Assembly (NCBI GenBank): GCA_937992175.1
Contig: CALKLF010000007.1
Span: forward strand, 1-52,315
DNA: 52,315 bases
DNA from: an uncultured Fimbriimonadales bacterium
GTDB lineage: Bacteria > Armatimonadota > Fimbriimonadia > Fimbriimonadales > GBS-DC
Direction: 5' to 3'
The notes under the pieces were generated by a model. The model did not search any database. It worked only from the letters and a program-made list of their open reading frames with translations, and had not been told where the DNA came from. Both the position numbers and the translations under genes were made by a program. Position 1 is the stretch's first letter. The number at the start of each line of letters is the position of its first letter. Below are positions 40,378 through 48,112 of this stretch, one piece after another.

Positions 40378-41252
40378 TTCAGGTCGTCAGCACGCCGCAG
40401 TGGCGGGCGCGCGAGTATCGGCGCGAGCAGCTATTTCAGCTGTTGGGCGCGCTGATCGTGCTGTTCGCGCTTACTACGCTGGTGGTGCTGCTCACGAAAA
40501 TTCTGCTGGACGGTTTCGCGCGGCTCAATCCAGAGTTTTTCACCAGTTTCCCCTCGCGACGCGCTTCGCAGGCGGGCATCCTGCCTGCGCTGGTGGGCAG
40601 CGCGTATCTGTTGTTGCTCACGGCGGCGATTGCCATCCCGATTGGCGTCGGCGCGGCGATTTATCTGGAAGAGTTCGCTCGACGCAACTGGTTCATGCGC
40701 CTGGTGGAGATTAACATCACCAATCTGGCGGGTGTGCCGTCGGTGATTTACGGGTTGCTGGGGCTGCAGGTGTTCGTGCGGACGCTAATGATGGAACGGA
40801 GCCTGCTGGCGGGCGCGTGGACGATGGCGCTGCTGGCGTTGCCCGTGATTATCACGGCGGCGCGTGAGGGCTTGCGCACCGTGCCCAAGAGTCTGCGTGA
40901 CGGCTCACTCGCGCTGGGCGCGACGCAGTGGCAGACGGTGCGCTACACGGTGTTGCCTGTCGCGATGCCCTCGGTGCTGACGGGCGTGATCCTGTCGCTC
41001 TCGCGTGTGGTGGGCGAGACTGCGCCGCTGCTCGTGATTGGCGCGGTGGTCTATATCGGCACTTTGCCCAGCAGCGTCTTCTCCTCGTTCACCGTGCTGC
41101 CCGTGCAGATTTACAACTGGACGACGCGCCCACAGCACGCTTTTCAGGAGAACGCAGCGGCAGGCATCATCGTGCTGCTGGCGCTGCTGCTCACGATGAA
41201 CGCCGTCGCGATTTACCTGCGCAACCGATATCAGAAACGGTTGCCCATCTAA
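40374..41252 (+). CDS. pstA: Phosphate ABC transporter permease PstA
   Basis: A 292-residue permease, partner of PstC. Seen: AAIYLEEFARRNWFMRLVEINITNLAGVPSVIYGLLGL, split here as YLEEFARRNW and NLAGVPSVIYGLLGL, and the EAA loop VPKSLRDGSLALGATQWQTVRYTVLP. Six helices. The ATG overlaps the pstC stop. The ATPase gene pstB and the regulator phoU, which normally follow, are not here: a hairpin array and an unrelated gene come next. They must be elsewhere in the genome if the transporter works. Confidence 0.95.
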   Translation: MIQVVSTPQWRAREYRREQLFQLLGALIVLFALTTLVVLLTKILLDGFARLNPEFFTSFPSRRASQAGILPALVGSAYLLLLTAAIAIPIGVGAAIYLEEFARRNWFMRLVEINITNLAGVPSVIYGLLGLQVFVRTLMMERSLLAGAWTMALLALPVIITAAREGLRTVPKSLRDGSLALGATQWQTVRYTVLPVAMPSVLTGVILSLSRVVGETAPLLVIGAVVYIGTLPSSVFSSFTVLPVQIYNWTTRPQHAFQENAAAGIIVLLALLLTMNAVAIYLRNRYQKRLPI

Positions 41253-41257
41253 TCGGA

Positions 41258-41448
41258 GCACGGGCGGGGACGCCCGTGCCACATCTGGTGTAGCGCGGGC
41301 ATTCCTGCCCGTGCAAACAGGCGGTGGAGGCTCACAGAACGAACTTCCCTACCCCTGTTGTATTGTGAGTAGCAGCAGTAGACAATTCTGCTTGAGTGGG
41401 ACGCTCAAGCCACGAAGTAGGTTCGCGCTTGGACAGGACTGTCCAAGC
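41258..41448. repeat. Array of four GGGA/GGAC-loop hairpins (family D)
   Basis: Four hairpins follow pstA. GCACGGGCG/CGCCCGTGC (41258-41279) and GCGCGGGCA/TGCCCGTGC (41293-41314) form the first pair. GCTTGAG/CTCAAGC (41390-41410) and GCTTGGACA/TGTCCAAGC (41427-41448) form the second. Three share a loop of GGGA or GGAC and a trailing GCCAC, although their arms differ. The first probably also ends pstSCA transcription. Confidence 0.75.
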
Positions 41449-41459
41449 CACGAAGCGCG

Positions 41460-42227
41460 ATGCTTAAACAGGTCTGGCAGGAAACTCTGCCGAGGGAGAC
41501 GCTCAGCTTCGATGTGCTGGCGATTCCGCGTCAGCCGACGCAGTTGCTGACGCTCGATGAGGTGCGCATCCATTTTCGCGTCTGGGACGGCGGGCAGTGG
41601 CGCGAAGTGCGCACGCAGCCCCATCGGCTCCAACGCGATCTGTACGCACTTCAGCCCGCCCACGAGGGCAAAACCCTCCTCTATACCGACGGCGCGGGCT
41701 GGCGGTGGACTGAGAAAGAGTTAATCGCGGAGCCGCCATCGCGCACAGTACCCATCGGCAGACTGATAGACAAAGAGGGTATCGCGCGGATCGTCTGCTA
41801 TGACCATCAGGAGCAAGCCCCCTACTACTATGTGCTGGAGAAACCGCTGCTGGATGACCAGTTTTACCTGAAACCTGACGATCTACTTGCGGGCGAGATT
41901 CAGAGCCTCGTGATGCAGATCCCGCGCTCGGCGGTTCACTGGAACGCCTTTTATACGAACGGCTATCGGTTCGTGGCGCTCGTGCGCGCGACGGAGAAGT
42001 CGCCTCTCCGAATCTACGGCGTGGCGCAGGATCGCGTCGCCCAGCTGGAAATCAAACAGGGACGCCCCAGCCCACTGCAGCGTGCGAATCTGCCTTCAAT
42101 CGGGACCCTGCGTCGAGAGATGCCGATGTGTGTGCGCTATGGCGACCCCAAAGAGGAAAAAGAGACACGCCTGCTGGTGATGCAAGCTACACGCGAGCGG
42201 GTGATCCTGACAGCGTTCAGTGTGTAG
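41460..42227 (+). CDS. Hypothetical protein
   Basis: A 255-residue soluble protein, not recognised. It has no signal peptide or membrane helix. Its sequence is rich in Arg, Gln, Leu and Tyr and seems to be mostly beta-strand (for example VRIHFRVWDGGQWREV, APYYYVLEKPLL). There is neither a ribosome site nor a -10 word before the ATG, which directly follows the last hairpin of the family D array, so the true start may lie further in. It ends 7 nt before the convergent ftsY gene. Coding is supported by length, frame and an absence of better alternatives. Confidence 0.65.
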   Translation: MLKQVWQETLPRETLSFDVLAIPRQPTQLLTLDEVRIHFRVWDGGQWREVRTQPHRLQRDLYALQPAHEGKTLLYTDGAGWRWTEKELIAEPPSRTVPIGRLIDKEGIARIVCYDHQEQAPYYYVLEKPLLDDQFYLKPDDLLAGEIQSLVMQIPRSAVHWNAFYTNGYRFVALVRATEKSPLRIYGVAQDRVAQLEIKQGRPSPLQRANLPSIGTLRREMPMCVRYGDPKEEKETRLLVMQATRERVILTAFSV

Positions 42228-42234
42228 CACACGG

Positions 42235-43119
42235 CTACTCCGCTGCAAGCAGTCCTCCGATAAACGCGTCAGGGTCAAACAGCGCTATCTGGTCGGCTTT
42301 CTCACCTAACCCGACCAGCTTGATGGGAATGTTCAGCTCCTTACGAACGGTCAGAACCGCGCCGCCGCGGCTCGTGCTGTCCAGTTTCGTCAGAATGACG
42401 CCTGTAATGGGCAAGGCGCGGGCGAACTCTTCTGCCTGACGGATGGCATTCTGTCCTGCGACGGCGTCCAGCACGAGCAACACCTCATCAGGGACGCGCC
42501 CAAGCGCTTTTTCAGCGACTCGGTAAACCTTTTTCAGTTCCTCCATCAGACGGGCGTGGGTGTGCTGACGCCCGGCGGTATCGGCAAGCACATAATCCGT
42601 GCCGCGAGCCTTGGCTGCCTGAATCGCGTCGTACACCACTGCCGAGGGATCTGCGCCTTCCTTGTGTTTGACAATCTCACAACCCAGCCGATCTGCCCAG
42701 ATCTGGAGCTGGTCGATCGCCGCAGCGCGGAAAGTGTCGCCTGCCGCCAGCAACACACGCTTGCCCTGTTGCTGGAGTCGGTGTCCCAGTTTTGCGATGC
42801 TGGTCGTTTTGCCCACGCCATTCACCCCTACGAACAGGTACACTGTGGGCGGCGTTGCGCTGACGGCGAGCGGCGCTGGTGCGCCCAGCCAGTTGCCCAG
42901 CAGCGTGCGCAGGCAAGCGCGGACATCCTCCTCTTCGCGCAGGCGCTGGGCTTTCGCCTCGGCACGCAGTGCATCCAGAATCTCCTGCACCGCGTTCACA
43001 TTCATATCGGCAGTAATCAGCGTCTCTTCAAGTTCCTCCAGCAACGCTTCGTCGACGCCGCGCCGCGTGAGCGACTGCCCCACTTTGTTCAGCCAATCCT
43101 TGAAAATACCCAGTCGCAT
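42235..43119 (-). CDS. ftsY: Signal recognition particle receptor FtsY
   Basis: A 294-residue SRP GTPase that docks ribosome-SRP complexes at the membrane. The NG domain fills the protein: N-domain helices ([16 protein letters not shown]), G1 [14 protein letters not shown], the insertion-box motif [16 protein letters not shown]3 [20 protein letters not shown]4 [13 protein letters not shown] and the closing [13 protein letters not shown]. The acidic A domain of enterobacterial FtsY is absent, as in many phyla. No Shine-Dalgarno: TACAAT ends exactly 8 nt before the ATG, so the mRNA should be leaderless. Confidence 0.97.
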   Translation of the reverse strand: MRLGIFKDWLNKVGQSLTRRGVDEALLEELEETLITADMNVNAVQEILDALRAEAKAQRLREEEDVRACLRTLLGNWLGAPAPLAVSATPPTVYLFVGVNGVGKTTSIAKLGHRLQQQGKRVLLAAGDTFRAAAIDQLQIWADRLGCEIVKHKEGADPSAVVYDAIQAAKARGTDYVLADTAGRQHTHARLMEELKKVYRVAEKALGRVPDEVLLVLDAVAGQNAIRQAEEFARALPITGVILTKLDSTSRGGAVLTVRKELNIPIKLVGLGEKADQIALFDPDAFIGGLLAAE

Positions 43120-43127
43120 CGCGGGGA

Positions 43128-43135
43128 ATTGTACC
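43128..43135 (-). promoter_or_regulatory. Leaderless-type promoter of ftsY
   Basis: GGTACAAT on the minus strand, 8 nt before the ATG. A weak TTAAGA (complement of 43151-43156) lies 17 bp upstream as a possible -35. Confidence 0.6.
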
Positions 43136-43143
43136 TTGTGGAA

Positions 43144-43151
43144 GGTATTCT
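43144..43151 (+). promoter_or_regulatory. Leaderless-type promoter of the dCMP deaminase gene
   Basis: GGTATTCT on the plus strand, 8 nt before ATG 43160. It is back to back with the ftsY promoter, the two words being 8 nt apart. Confidence 0.55.
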
Positions 43152-43159
43152 CTTAACCC

Positions 43160-43627
43160 ATGAACCGACCCAGCTGGGACGAGTATTTTATGCAAATTGC
43201 GCACATGGTGGCGACGCGGGCGACCTGTCCGCGGCGCAGCGTGGGCGCGGTGATTGTGCTGGACAAGCGCATTCTGGCAACGGGCTACAACGGCGCGCCG
43301 ATTGGACTGGCGCACTGCACTGAAGTCGGCTGCCACATCGTCGCGGGGCACTGCATTCGCGCCCTGCACGCCGAGCAGAACGCGATTCTGCAAGCCGCGC
43401 TGAACGGCGTCTCTACGCGCGGCGCGACCATCTATGTCACCTGCCAGCCCTGCAACCACTGCGCCAAGATGATTATCAACGCGGGCATCCAGCGCGTGGT
43501 GTTCGAGGGCGACTATCCCGACGAGTTTGCGCTCGAACTGTTCGCCGAGGCGGGCGTGCAACTCCATCGCTATAAAGACGGTACAATTACAGAGGTCGAT
43601 TGGACGCCCTTTAGACCGAAACGATGA
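43160..43627 (+). CDS. dCMP/cytidine deaminase-family protein
   Basis: A 155-residue zinc deaminase that should turn dCMP into dUMP for thymidylate synthesis. Zinc site: His and catalytic Glu in LHAEQNAIL, and two cysteines in [11 protein letters not shown]. The dCMP-type signature [25 protein letters not shown], given in pieces RRSVGAVIV and ATGYNGAP, is present, and an extra Cys/His pair ([14 protein letters not shown]) precedes the active site, as in ComEB-type enzymes. It overlaps the next gene by ATGA. No ribosome site is seen; the promoter's -10 ends 8 nt before the ATG. Confidence 0.94.
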   Translation: MNRPSWDEYFMQIAHMVATRATCPRRSVGAVIVLDKRILATGYNGAPIGLAHCTEVGCHIVAGHCIRALHAEQNAILQAALNGVSTRGATIYVTCQPCNHCAKMIINAGIQRVVFEGDYPDEFALELFAEAGVQLHRYKDGTITEVDWTPFRPKR

Positions 43628-44640
43628 AGACGATTACGACGGTATTCATACTCTCGTTGCTCACGACCTATCTGTTGACCCCGTGGGTGCGGCGGCTGGC
43701 GATACGGATGGGCGCGATGGATATGCCCGACGCGCGGCGCGTGCATACCGAGCCGATTCCGCGCTGGGGTGGGCTGGCGATTTATATTGGCGTGGCGGTG
43801 GGGATGCTCGCAGGACTGTTTCGCCTTTATCTGCTTGCGCCTTCGGACGAGGTGTTTCTCGGACGGGCGTTCCAGTTTCTCGGTCTGCTGCTGGTGGGGA
43901 CGGGCGTGCTAATTGTGGGCATGCTGGACGACAAGAAGCAGTTCTCCGCGCTGATTCAGCTGGGTGCGCTGCTCTTGGCGGGGCTGGTGGTGCAGCTGTT
44001 CGGCGTGCAGATTGAGGGGTTCGCCACGCCGATTGGCGGCCAGTTCAGCGAAGCGAAGTGGATTCCGCTCGGCGTCTGGACGATTCCCATCACGGCGGCG
44101 TGGATTTTCGTCATTAGCAAAACGATGGACACCATCGACGGGCTGGACGGCTTGGCGGCGGGCGTAAGTGCGATTGCGGCGTTCGCGCTCGCGCTGATGG
44201 CGCTGCAGGCGGCGGATATGCTCGACCAGCCCTATCCGAACTGGCTGATTGCGATTACCGCCGCAGCGATTGCGGGCGCCGCAGGCGGATTCCTGCGCTA
44301 CAACTTCAATCCTGCGCGTATCTTTATGGGCACGGGCGGCGCGCAGTTTCTGGGCTTCATGCTGGGCGGGCTGTCGGTGATTGGCGCGTTCAAGACCGCC
44401 ACTGCCTTCGCGATTGCAATCCCCCTGCTGGTGTTTGGGCTGCCCCTGTTAGACGCGGGGATGGCGGTTGTGCGCCGCGCCCTCAGCGGACAGCCCATTT
44501 ATAAACCCGACAAAAAGCACATCCATCATCAGCTGCTAGAGCGGGGGTTGACCCAGCGTCAGACGGTGCTGATCCTCTACGGCGTCGCGGCGGCGATGGC
44601 GATTGTCGCGGTCATCCTGTTTCGCAGAGCGATGGGGTAG
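43624..44640 (+). CDS. Undecaprenyl-phosphate GlcNAc-1-phosphate transferase (WecA/TagO type)
   Basis: A 338-residue membrane enzyme that starts envelope glycan synthesis by moving a HexNAc-1-phosphate from UDP-sugar to undecaprenyl phosphate. About eleven hydrophobic segments. The acidic motifs are intact: [25 protein letters not shown] and the C-terminal [18 protein letters not shown] that marks WecA/TagO rather than MraY. The ATG overlaps the deaminase stop. It ends 13 nt before the acyl-CoA dehydrogenase ATG, and that gap contains the next gene's promoter. A GGTACAAT at 43580-43587 inside the deaminase gene could be an internal promoter. Confidence 0.94.
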   Translation: MKTITTVFILSLLTTYLLTPWVRRLAIRMGAMDMPDARRVHTEPIPRWGGLAIYIGVAVGMLAGLFRLYLLAPSDEVFLGRAFQFLGLLLVGTGVLIVGMLDDKKQFSALIQLGALLLAGLVVQLFGVQIEGFATPIGGQFSEAKWIPLGVWTIPITAAWIFVISKTMDTIDGLDGLAAGVSAIAAFALALMALQAADMLDQPYPNWLIAITAAAIAGAAGGFLRYNFNPARIFMGTGGAQFLGFMLGGLSVIGAFKTATAFAIAIPLLVFGLPLLDAGMAVVRRALSGQPIYKPDKKHIHHQLLERGLTQRQTVLILYGVAAAMAIVAVILFRRAMG

Positions 44641-44647
44641 GTACAAT
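44640..44647 (+). promoter_or_regulatory. Leaderless-type promoter of the acyl-CoA dehydrogenase gene
   Basis: GGTACAAT overlapping the stop codon of the preceding gene, ending 6 nt before ATG 44654. Confidence 0.55.
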
Positions 44648-44653
44648 ACCAAT

Positions 44654-46081
44654 ATGCATACCCCCCTCGCCTATCTAAGAGCGAAACTGGGCAATCTGCC
44701 CTGCAACGACGCGCTCAACGCCTATCAGGAGTGGTGGGAGACCACCGGGCGCGGGCTGTCGGAGACCGTCGACCGCGCGGGAACCCCATGGCTGCGTCAG
44801 CGCAACCGCTTCGGCGAGCGCGTGGACGAAGTTGTAATGCCCGATGGCTACCCTACGCTTGTTCAAGAAGGCTACAAACACGGCGTAGTCTGGCGGGTCA
44901 TCGAGGAGGGCGACTGGCAGGGCAGCTTCGCGCTGGGCTACATCACTTCGTATTACGATCCGGGACTTTACTGCCCCCACACGGTGAGCCTCTCCACGGC
45001 GGTTCCGTTGCACAAGTACGGCTCGCCCGTGCTGAAAGAGCGGTATCTGCCGCGCATGCTGCGGCGCGACGGCGAAGCATGGCAGGGGGCAACCTGGATG
45101 ACCGAAGCGGGCGGCGGCTCGGATTTGGGCGCGAATGTCAAAACGATGGCGATTCCTGACGGCGACGCTTACAAACTCACAGGCGAGAAGTATTTCTGCA
45201 GCAATGTGAACGCGGAGCTGGCAGTAGTCGCCGCGCGTCTGCAGGGCGCGCCTGAGGGCGTACGGGGGCTTGCGCTGTTTCTGGTTCCGCGCTACCGCGA
45301 GGACGGCAGCCTGAACTACTTCATTCGGCGCATCAAGGACAAAATCGGCACGCGCTCGGTCGTCACAGGTGAAGTGGATCTCCATCAAAGCGTTGGCTAC
45401 CTGCTGGGCAGCGCAGAGGCGGGCGTGTACCTGATTCTGGAAGTGTTGAACATCTCGCGCGTGGCGAACAGCGTCGGCAGCGTCGCTTTGCTCCTGCGCG
45501 CGATCGACGACGCCGAGTCGTTCGCGCGGGGGCGCATTGCGTTCGGCAAGCCGCTCATAGAGCATCCGCTGATGCGCACGCAGTTCGCCCGCTGGCGCGC
45601 GACGCTGGACACCGCGTTCGCGCTGGCGTGGGAGGCGGTACGCCTGCTCTCTGAGGTGGGAATGCAGACCCCGCCCTACAGCCCGCGCTATCACCTGTTC
45701 CGCCTGATTACCCACCTCGCGAAATACTGGACGGCGGAACAGGCGGCGCAGGCGGCGAAGTGGTGTATGGAGGTGCATGGCGGCGCAGGCGTGCTTGCCG
45801 AGTTCGGCGTGGAGCGACTGCTCCGTGAGGCGATGGTGCTACCCATCTGGGAGGGCGGGAGCCATCGTCAGATGCTCGACGCGCTGGAGGCGATGCAGCG
45901 GCGCAGCGCGCACCAGCTCCTGCTGGAGCACTTAGCCCCCTGCGCCGACCCCGCCGAGCTGCAGGCGTGGCGTGAGCGACTGGAAGCATATCTGCAACAG
46001 CCCCCAGAAACCCAAGAGGCGGAACTGGAGACGCTCATGCCTCCGCTGGCGGAGTGGGTAGGGAAGCAGCTCAAGCATTGA
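44654..46081 (+). CDS. Acyl-CoA dehydrogenase-family flavoprotein (AidB-like)
   Basis: A 475-residue FAD enzyme of the acyl-CoA dehydrogenase superfamily. It has the N-terminal helical domain, the FAD/substrate loop WMTEAGGGSDLG with the following TGEKYFCSN strand, the flavin-contacting RIAFGKPLIEHPLMR, and the C-terminal QAAKWCMEVHGGAGVLAEFGVERLLREAM segment with the family Glu near LPIWEGG. These features place it nearer AidB/isovaleryl-type proteins than short-chain enzymes. Substrate unknown; no other beta-oxidation gene is near. Its last ~70 residues form an extra helical tail. It converges on the LolA-like gene with a 2-nt gap. Confidence 0.92.
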   Translation: MHTPLAYLRAKLGNLPCNDALNAYQEWWETTGRGLSETVDRAGTPWLRQRNRFGERVDEVVMPDGYPTLVQEGYKHGVVWRVIEEGDWQGSFALGYITSYYDPGLYCPHTVSLSTAVPLHKYGSPVLKERYLPRMLRRDGEAWQGATWMTEAGGGSDLGANVKTMAIPDGDAYKLTGEKYFCSNVNAELAVVAARLQGAPEGVRGLALFLVPRYREDGSLNYFIRRIKDKIGTRSVVTGEVDLHQSVGYLLGSAEAGVYLILEVLNISRVANSVGSVALLLRAIDDAESFARGRIAFGKPLIEHPLMRTQFARWRATLDTAFALAWEAVRLLSEVGMQTPPYSPRYHLFRLITHLAKYWTAEQAAQAAKWCMEVHGGAGVLAEFGVERLLREAMVLPIWEGGSHRQMLDALEAMQRRSAHQLLLEHLAPCADPAELQAWRERLEAYLQQPPETQEAELETLMPPLAEWVGKQLKH

Positions 46082-46083
46082 AA

Positions 46084-46878
46084 TTATCGCCCCCTGCCAG
46101 GCGACTGGGGCGACGGCGCAGACTGCCCCATCTGAGGCGGTTGAACCTCTCTCGCGCCCTTCGGCGGCGTGAAGCGGAACCGCGAAGCAGGGATCGGTCG
46201 GTCGAAACTCAAATACTGCAGCGTGGCAGAGGCGCTGGTCGTGCGCTCAACCGGCTGCTGATTGGCGCCCTGTCCGCCTTGCATGCGCTGGGTTTCAGTA
46301 TACTCCACACGATAGACCAGCCGATCCTGCACGCCCACGAACAGGCGCGTCACAGTGGAGCCGTTATTGCGCTTCTGGCGAATTTCAACCACCTGCACCT
46401 GTCGCCCCGACACGTTCTGGGTGCCACGCATCTGAAACTGGGCGTCTTGCCCCACCTTATCCAGATCCTGATCCAGAAAATTCAAGAGCAGCCCCACGAC
46501 GCCCAGCAACTGCGATGTAGAGCTCCCGACATCGGCGGGCACAGGCATCTTGAGGTACTCTTTCGCGTTAGGGTTATAGAGGTACGCCGTTTTGCCGTCC
46601 GAGTAAATTTCCTGGACATTTCCGCCTGAGTTAAGCTTTGCCGCAATTCGATTGGGGCGCTGCATCGCAAAGGTGGAGCTAATCTGCTGCTTCATTGAGT
46701 TCGCTCCTAACTTCACCTCGAGGGTCATATCGACCTTCATGTCCCAGGTTTTCGCGTTGCGGTATTTCTGTTGAACCTGTTTGAGGAACGCCTTCGCGTC
46801 TTGCTGAGCGCTGCCGACCGTGGTTGCTGCCAAAGCCGCCACTGCAATCCATAGAGTTCGCATGATAGTCGTCTCCAT
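46084..46878 (-). CDS. LolA-like (DUF2092-type) periplasmic protein
   Basis: A 264-residue exported protein with a signal peptide ending near AALAATTVGSAQ. The mature part fits the LolA/LppX half-barrel: VQQKYRNAKTWDMKVDMTLE, RPNRIAAKLNSGG, a YSDGKTAYLYNPNAKEY strand, FLDQDLDKV and a C-terminal Pro/Gly/Arg-rich tail. Such proteins bind lipids or lipoproteins in the periplasm; no LolB-like partner is near. Two starts are possible: ATG 46878, exactly 7 nt after a TATAGT promoter word (leaderless), or ATG 46863, preceded by GGAGA. The first is given. Confidence 0.75.
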   Translation of the reverse strand: METTIMRTLWIAVAALAATTVGSAQQDAKAFLKQVQQKYRNAKTWDMKVDMTLEVKLGANSMKQQISSTFAMQRPNRIAAKLNSGGNVQEIYSDGKTAYLYNPNAKEYLKMPVPADVGSSTSQLLGVVGLLLNFLDQDLDKVGQDAQFQMRGTQNVSGRQVQVVEIRQKRNNGSTVTRLFVGVQDRLVYRVEYTETQRMQGGQGANQQPVERTTSASATLQYLSFDRPIPASRFRFTPPKGAREVQPPQMGQSAPSPQSPGRGR

Positions 46879-46885
46879 ACATCAA

Positions 46886-46893
46886 ACTATACC
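46886..46893 (-). promoter_or_regulatory. Promoter of the LolA-like gene
   Basis: GGTATAGT on the minus strand, ending 7 nt before ATG 46878. It forms half of a near-palindrome with the E2 promoter. Confidence 0.55.
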
Positions 46894-46900
46894 CGAAACG

Positions 46901-46908
46901 GGTACAAT
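46901..46908 (+). promoter_or_regulatory. Promoter of the E2 acyltransferase gene
   Basis: GGTACAAT on the plus strand, with AGGAGG (46919-46924) before ATG 46934. Only 7 nt separate it from the divergent promoter word. Confidence 0.55.
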
Positions 46909-46933
46909 CTGTTCTCGTAGGAGGCGTTTATCG

Positions 46934-48112
46934 ATGGCGATTGTGGAAGTAATCGTACCGCAGTTAGGCGAAGGATTGCAGGAAGTGCGCGTGATGCGCT
47001 TTTTGAAGCAGCCGGGCGATCGCGTGGAGCGGGACGAGCATATTTACGAGATGGAAACTGATAAAGCGAACGTAGAGGTTGAGAGTCCGTATGCGGGCGT
47101 GATTGTGGAGTGGTTGGCGAAGGAGGGCGATATTTTACCGATTGGCGCGCCGATTGCCAGGATGGAGGTGGAGGGCGTCGTGGAGGCGGCGTCGCCCACT
47201 GCGCACGCGCCCGAGTCGGCACGTGCCTCGACCGCGCCTGTTGCGCCGCCCCCCGAACCTGTCGCCGTGGGCGCGCGTCTTGAACTTGTCATCCCACCGC
47301 GCACCCGCGCCTACGCGCGACAGAAAGGCATCTCCGAGGAGGAGCTGCGCCGTATCCCCGCCGCGTCGGGCAATAAGCTGATGCCTGAAGATATCGACGC
47401 CTACCTGGCAGGACGTGCTGAATCGGCGGCGATGGCGGACTATGTGGACTACCCGCTGCCGCAGCAACAGCGCACCTTTATCTACCGCCTCAAGCGCAGC
47501 AGCCAGCTGGTCGTGCCCGCCGTACTGCGTCGCCCTGCACGCTGGGACGCCGTGCGGCGCGTCGTGGAGCAGTTCAAGGCGAACCCCAACGCGCCCGTGC
47601 AACCTTCTGAGTTTCAGGTGTTCGCCTACTGCGCCGCGCAGGCAACCCTCCAGCACCCCAAATTCCGCGCCCAGCTCGTAGGTGAGGAGACCCTGCGTCA
47701 GTACCAGCATGTGAATCTGGGGATTGCCGTTGCTCGACCGGGCGACGAGTTGGTGACCGCGGTGGTTAAGAACGCCTCCGCGCTCGATTTCACGAGCTTC
47801 GTGCGCACGCTACAAAGCCAGATCCGAAAAGCGCGTTCGGGTGAAGATCAGGCTGACGCCAGTATCCAGCTCCTGTTGACCTACATGGGCGGCTACCAGA
47901 TGGTGGACGCAATTCCTGTGCTGGTCGCCCCCGCCGTGGCGATTCTGTTCGCAGGCGAGGCGTTCCCCGTCGACGGCGTGCCCCATGTGAACCTGGTGCT
48001 GACCTTTGACCATCGCTTGATTAACGGGGTCGGCGGCGCGGAGTTCCTGAACATGGTGGCGTATTCCCTGGAGAACGCCGAGTCGCTGGTTCAAGGGGAG
48101 ATGAGGCGTTAA
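46934..48112 (+). CDS. 2-oxoacid dehydrogenase E2 acyltransferase-like protein
   Basis: A 392-residue E2-type protein. The lipoyl domain (1-76) has the lipoylated Lys in EMETDKANVEVESP. A Pro/Ala-rich linker leads to a subunit-binding domain (about 120-158: IPPRTRAYARQKGISEEELRRI), and the catalytic domain spans 165-392. Odd: the catalytic motif normally written DHRxxDG reads DHRLINGVGG, so the conserved Asp is Asn; the His is kept. This may weaken acyl transfer or mark a specialised subgroup. No E1 or E3 gene is next to it. AGGAGG lies nine bases before the ATG. The stop overlaps the convergent deacetylase-family gene (TTAA). Confidence 0.9.
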   Translation: MAIVEVIVPQLGEGLQEVRVMRFLKQPGDRVERDEHIYEMETDKANVEVESPYAGVIVEWLAKEGDILPIGAPIARMEVEGVVEAASPTAHAPESARASTAPVAPPPEPVAVGARLELVIPPRTRAYARQKGISEEELRRIPAASGNKLMPEDIDAYLAGRAESAAMADYVDYPLPQQQRTFIYRLKRSSQLVVPAVLRRPARWDAVRRVVEQFKANPNAPVQPSEFQVFAYCAAQATLQHPKFRAQLVGEETLRQYQHVNLGIAVARPGDELVTAVVKNASALDFTSFVRTLQSQIRKARSGEDQADASIQLLLTYMGGYQMVDAIPVLVAPAVAILFAGEAFPVDGVPHVNLVLTFDHRLINGVGGAEFLNMVAYSLENAESLVQGEMRR

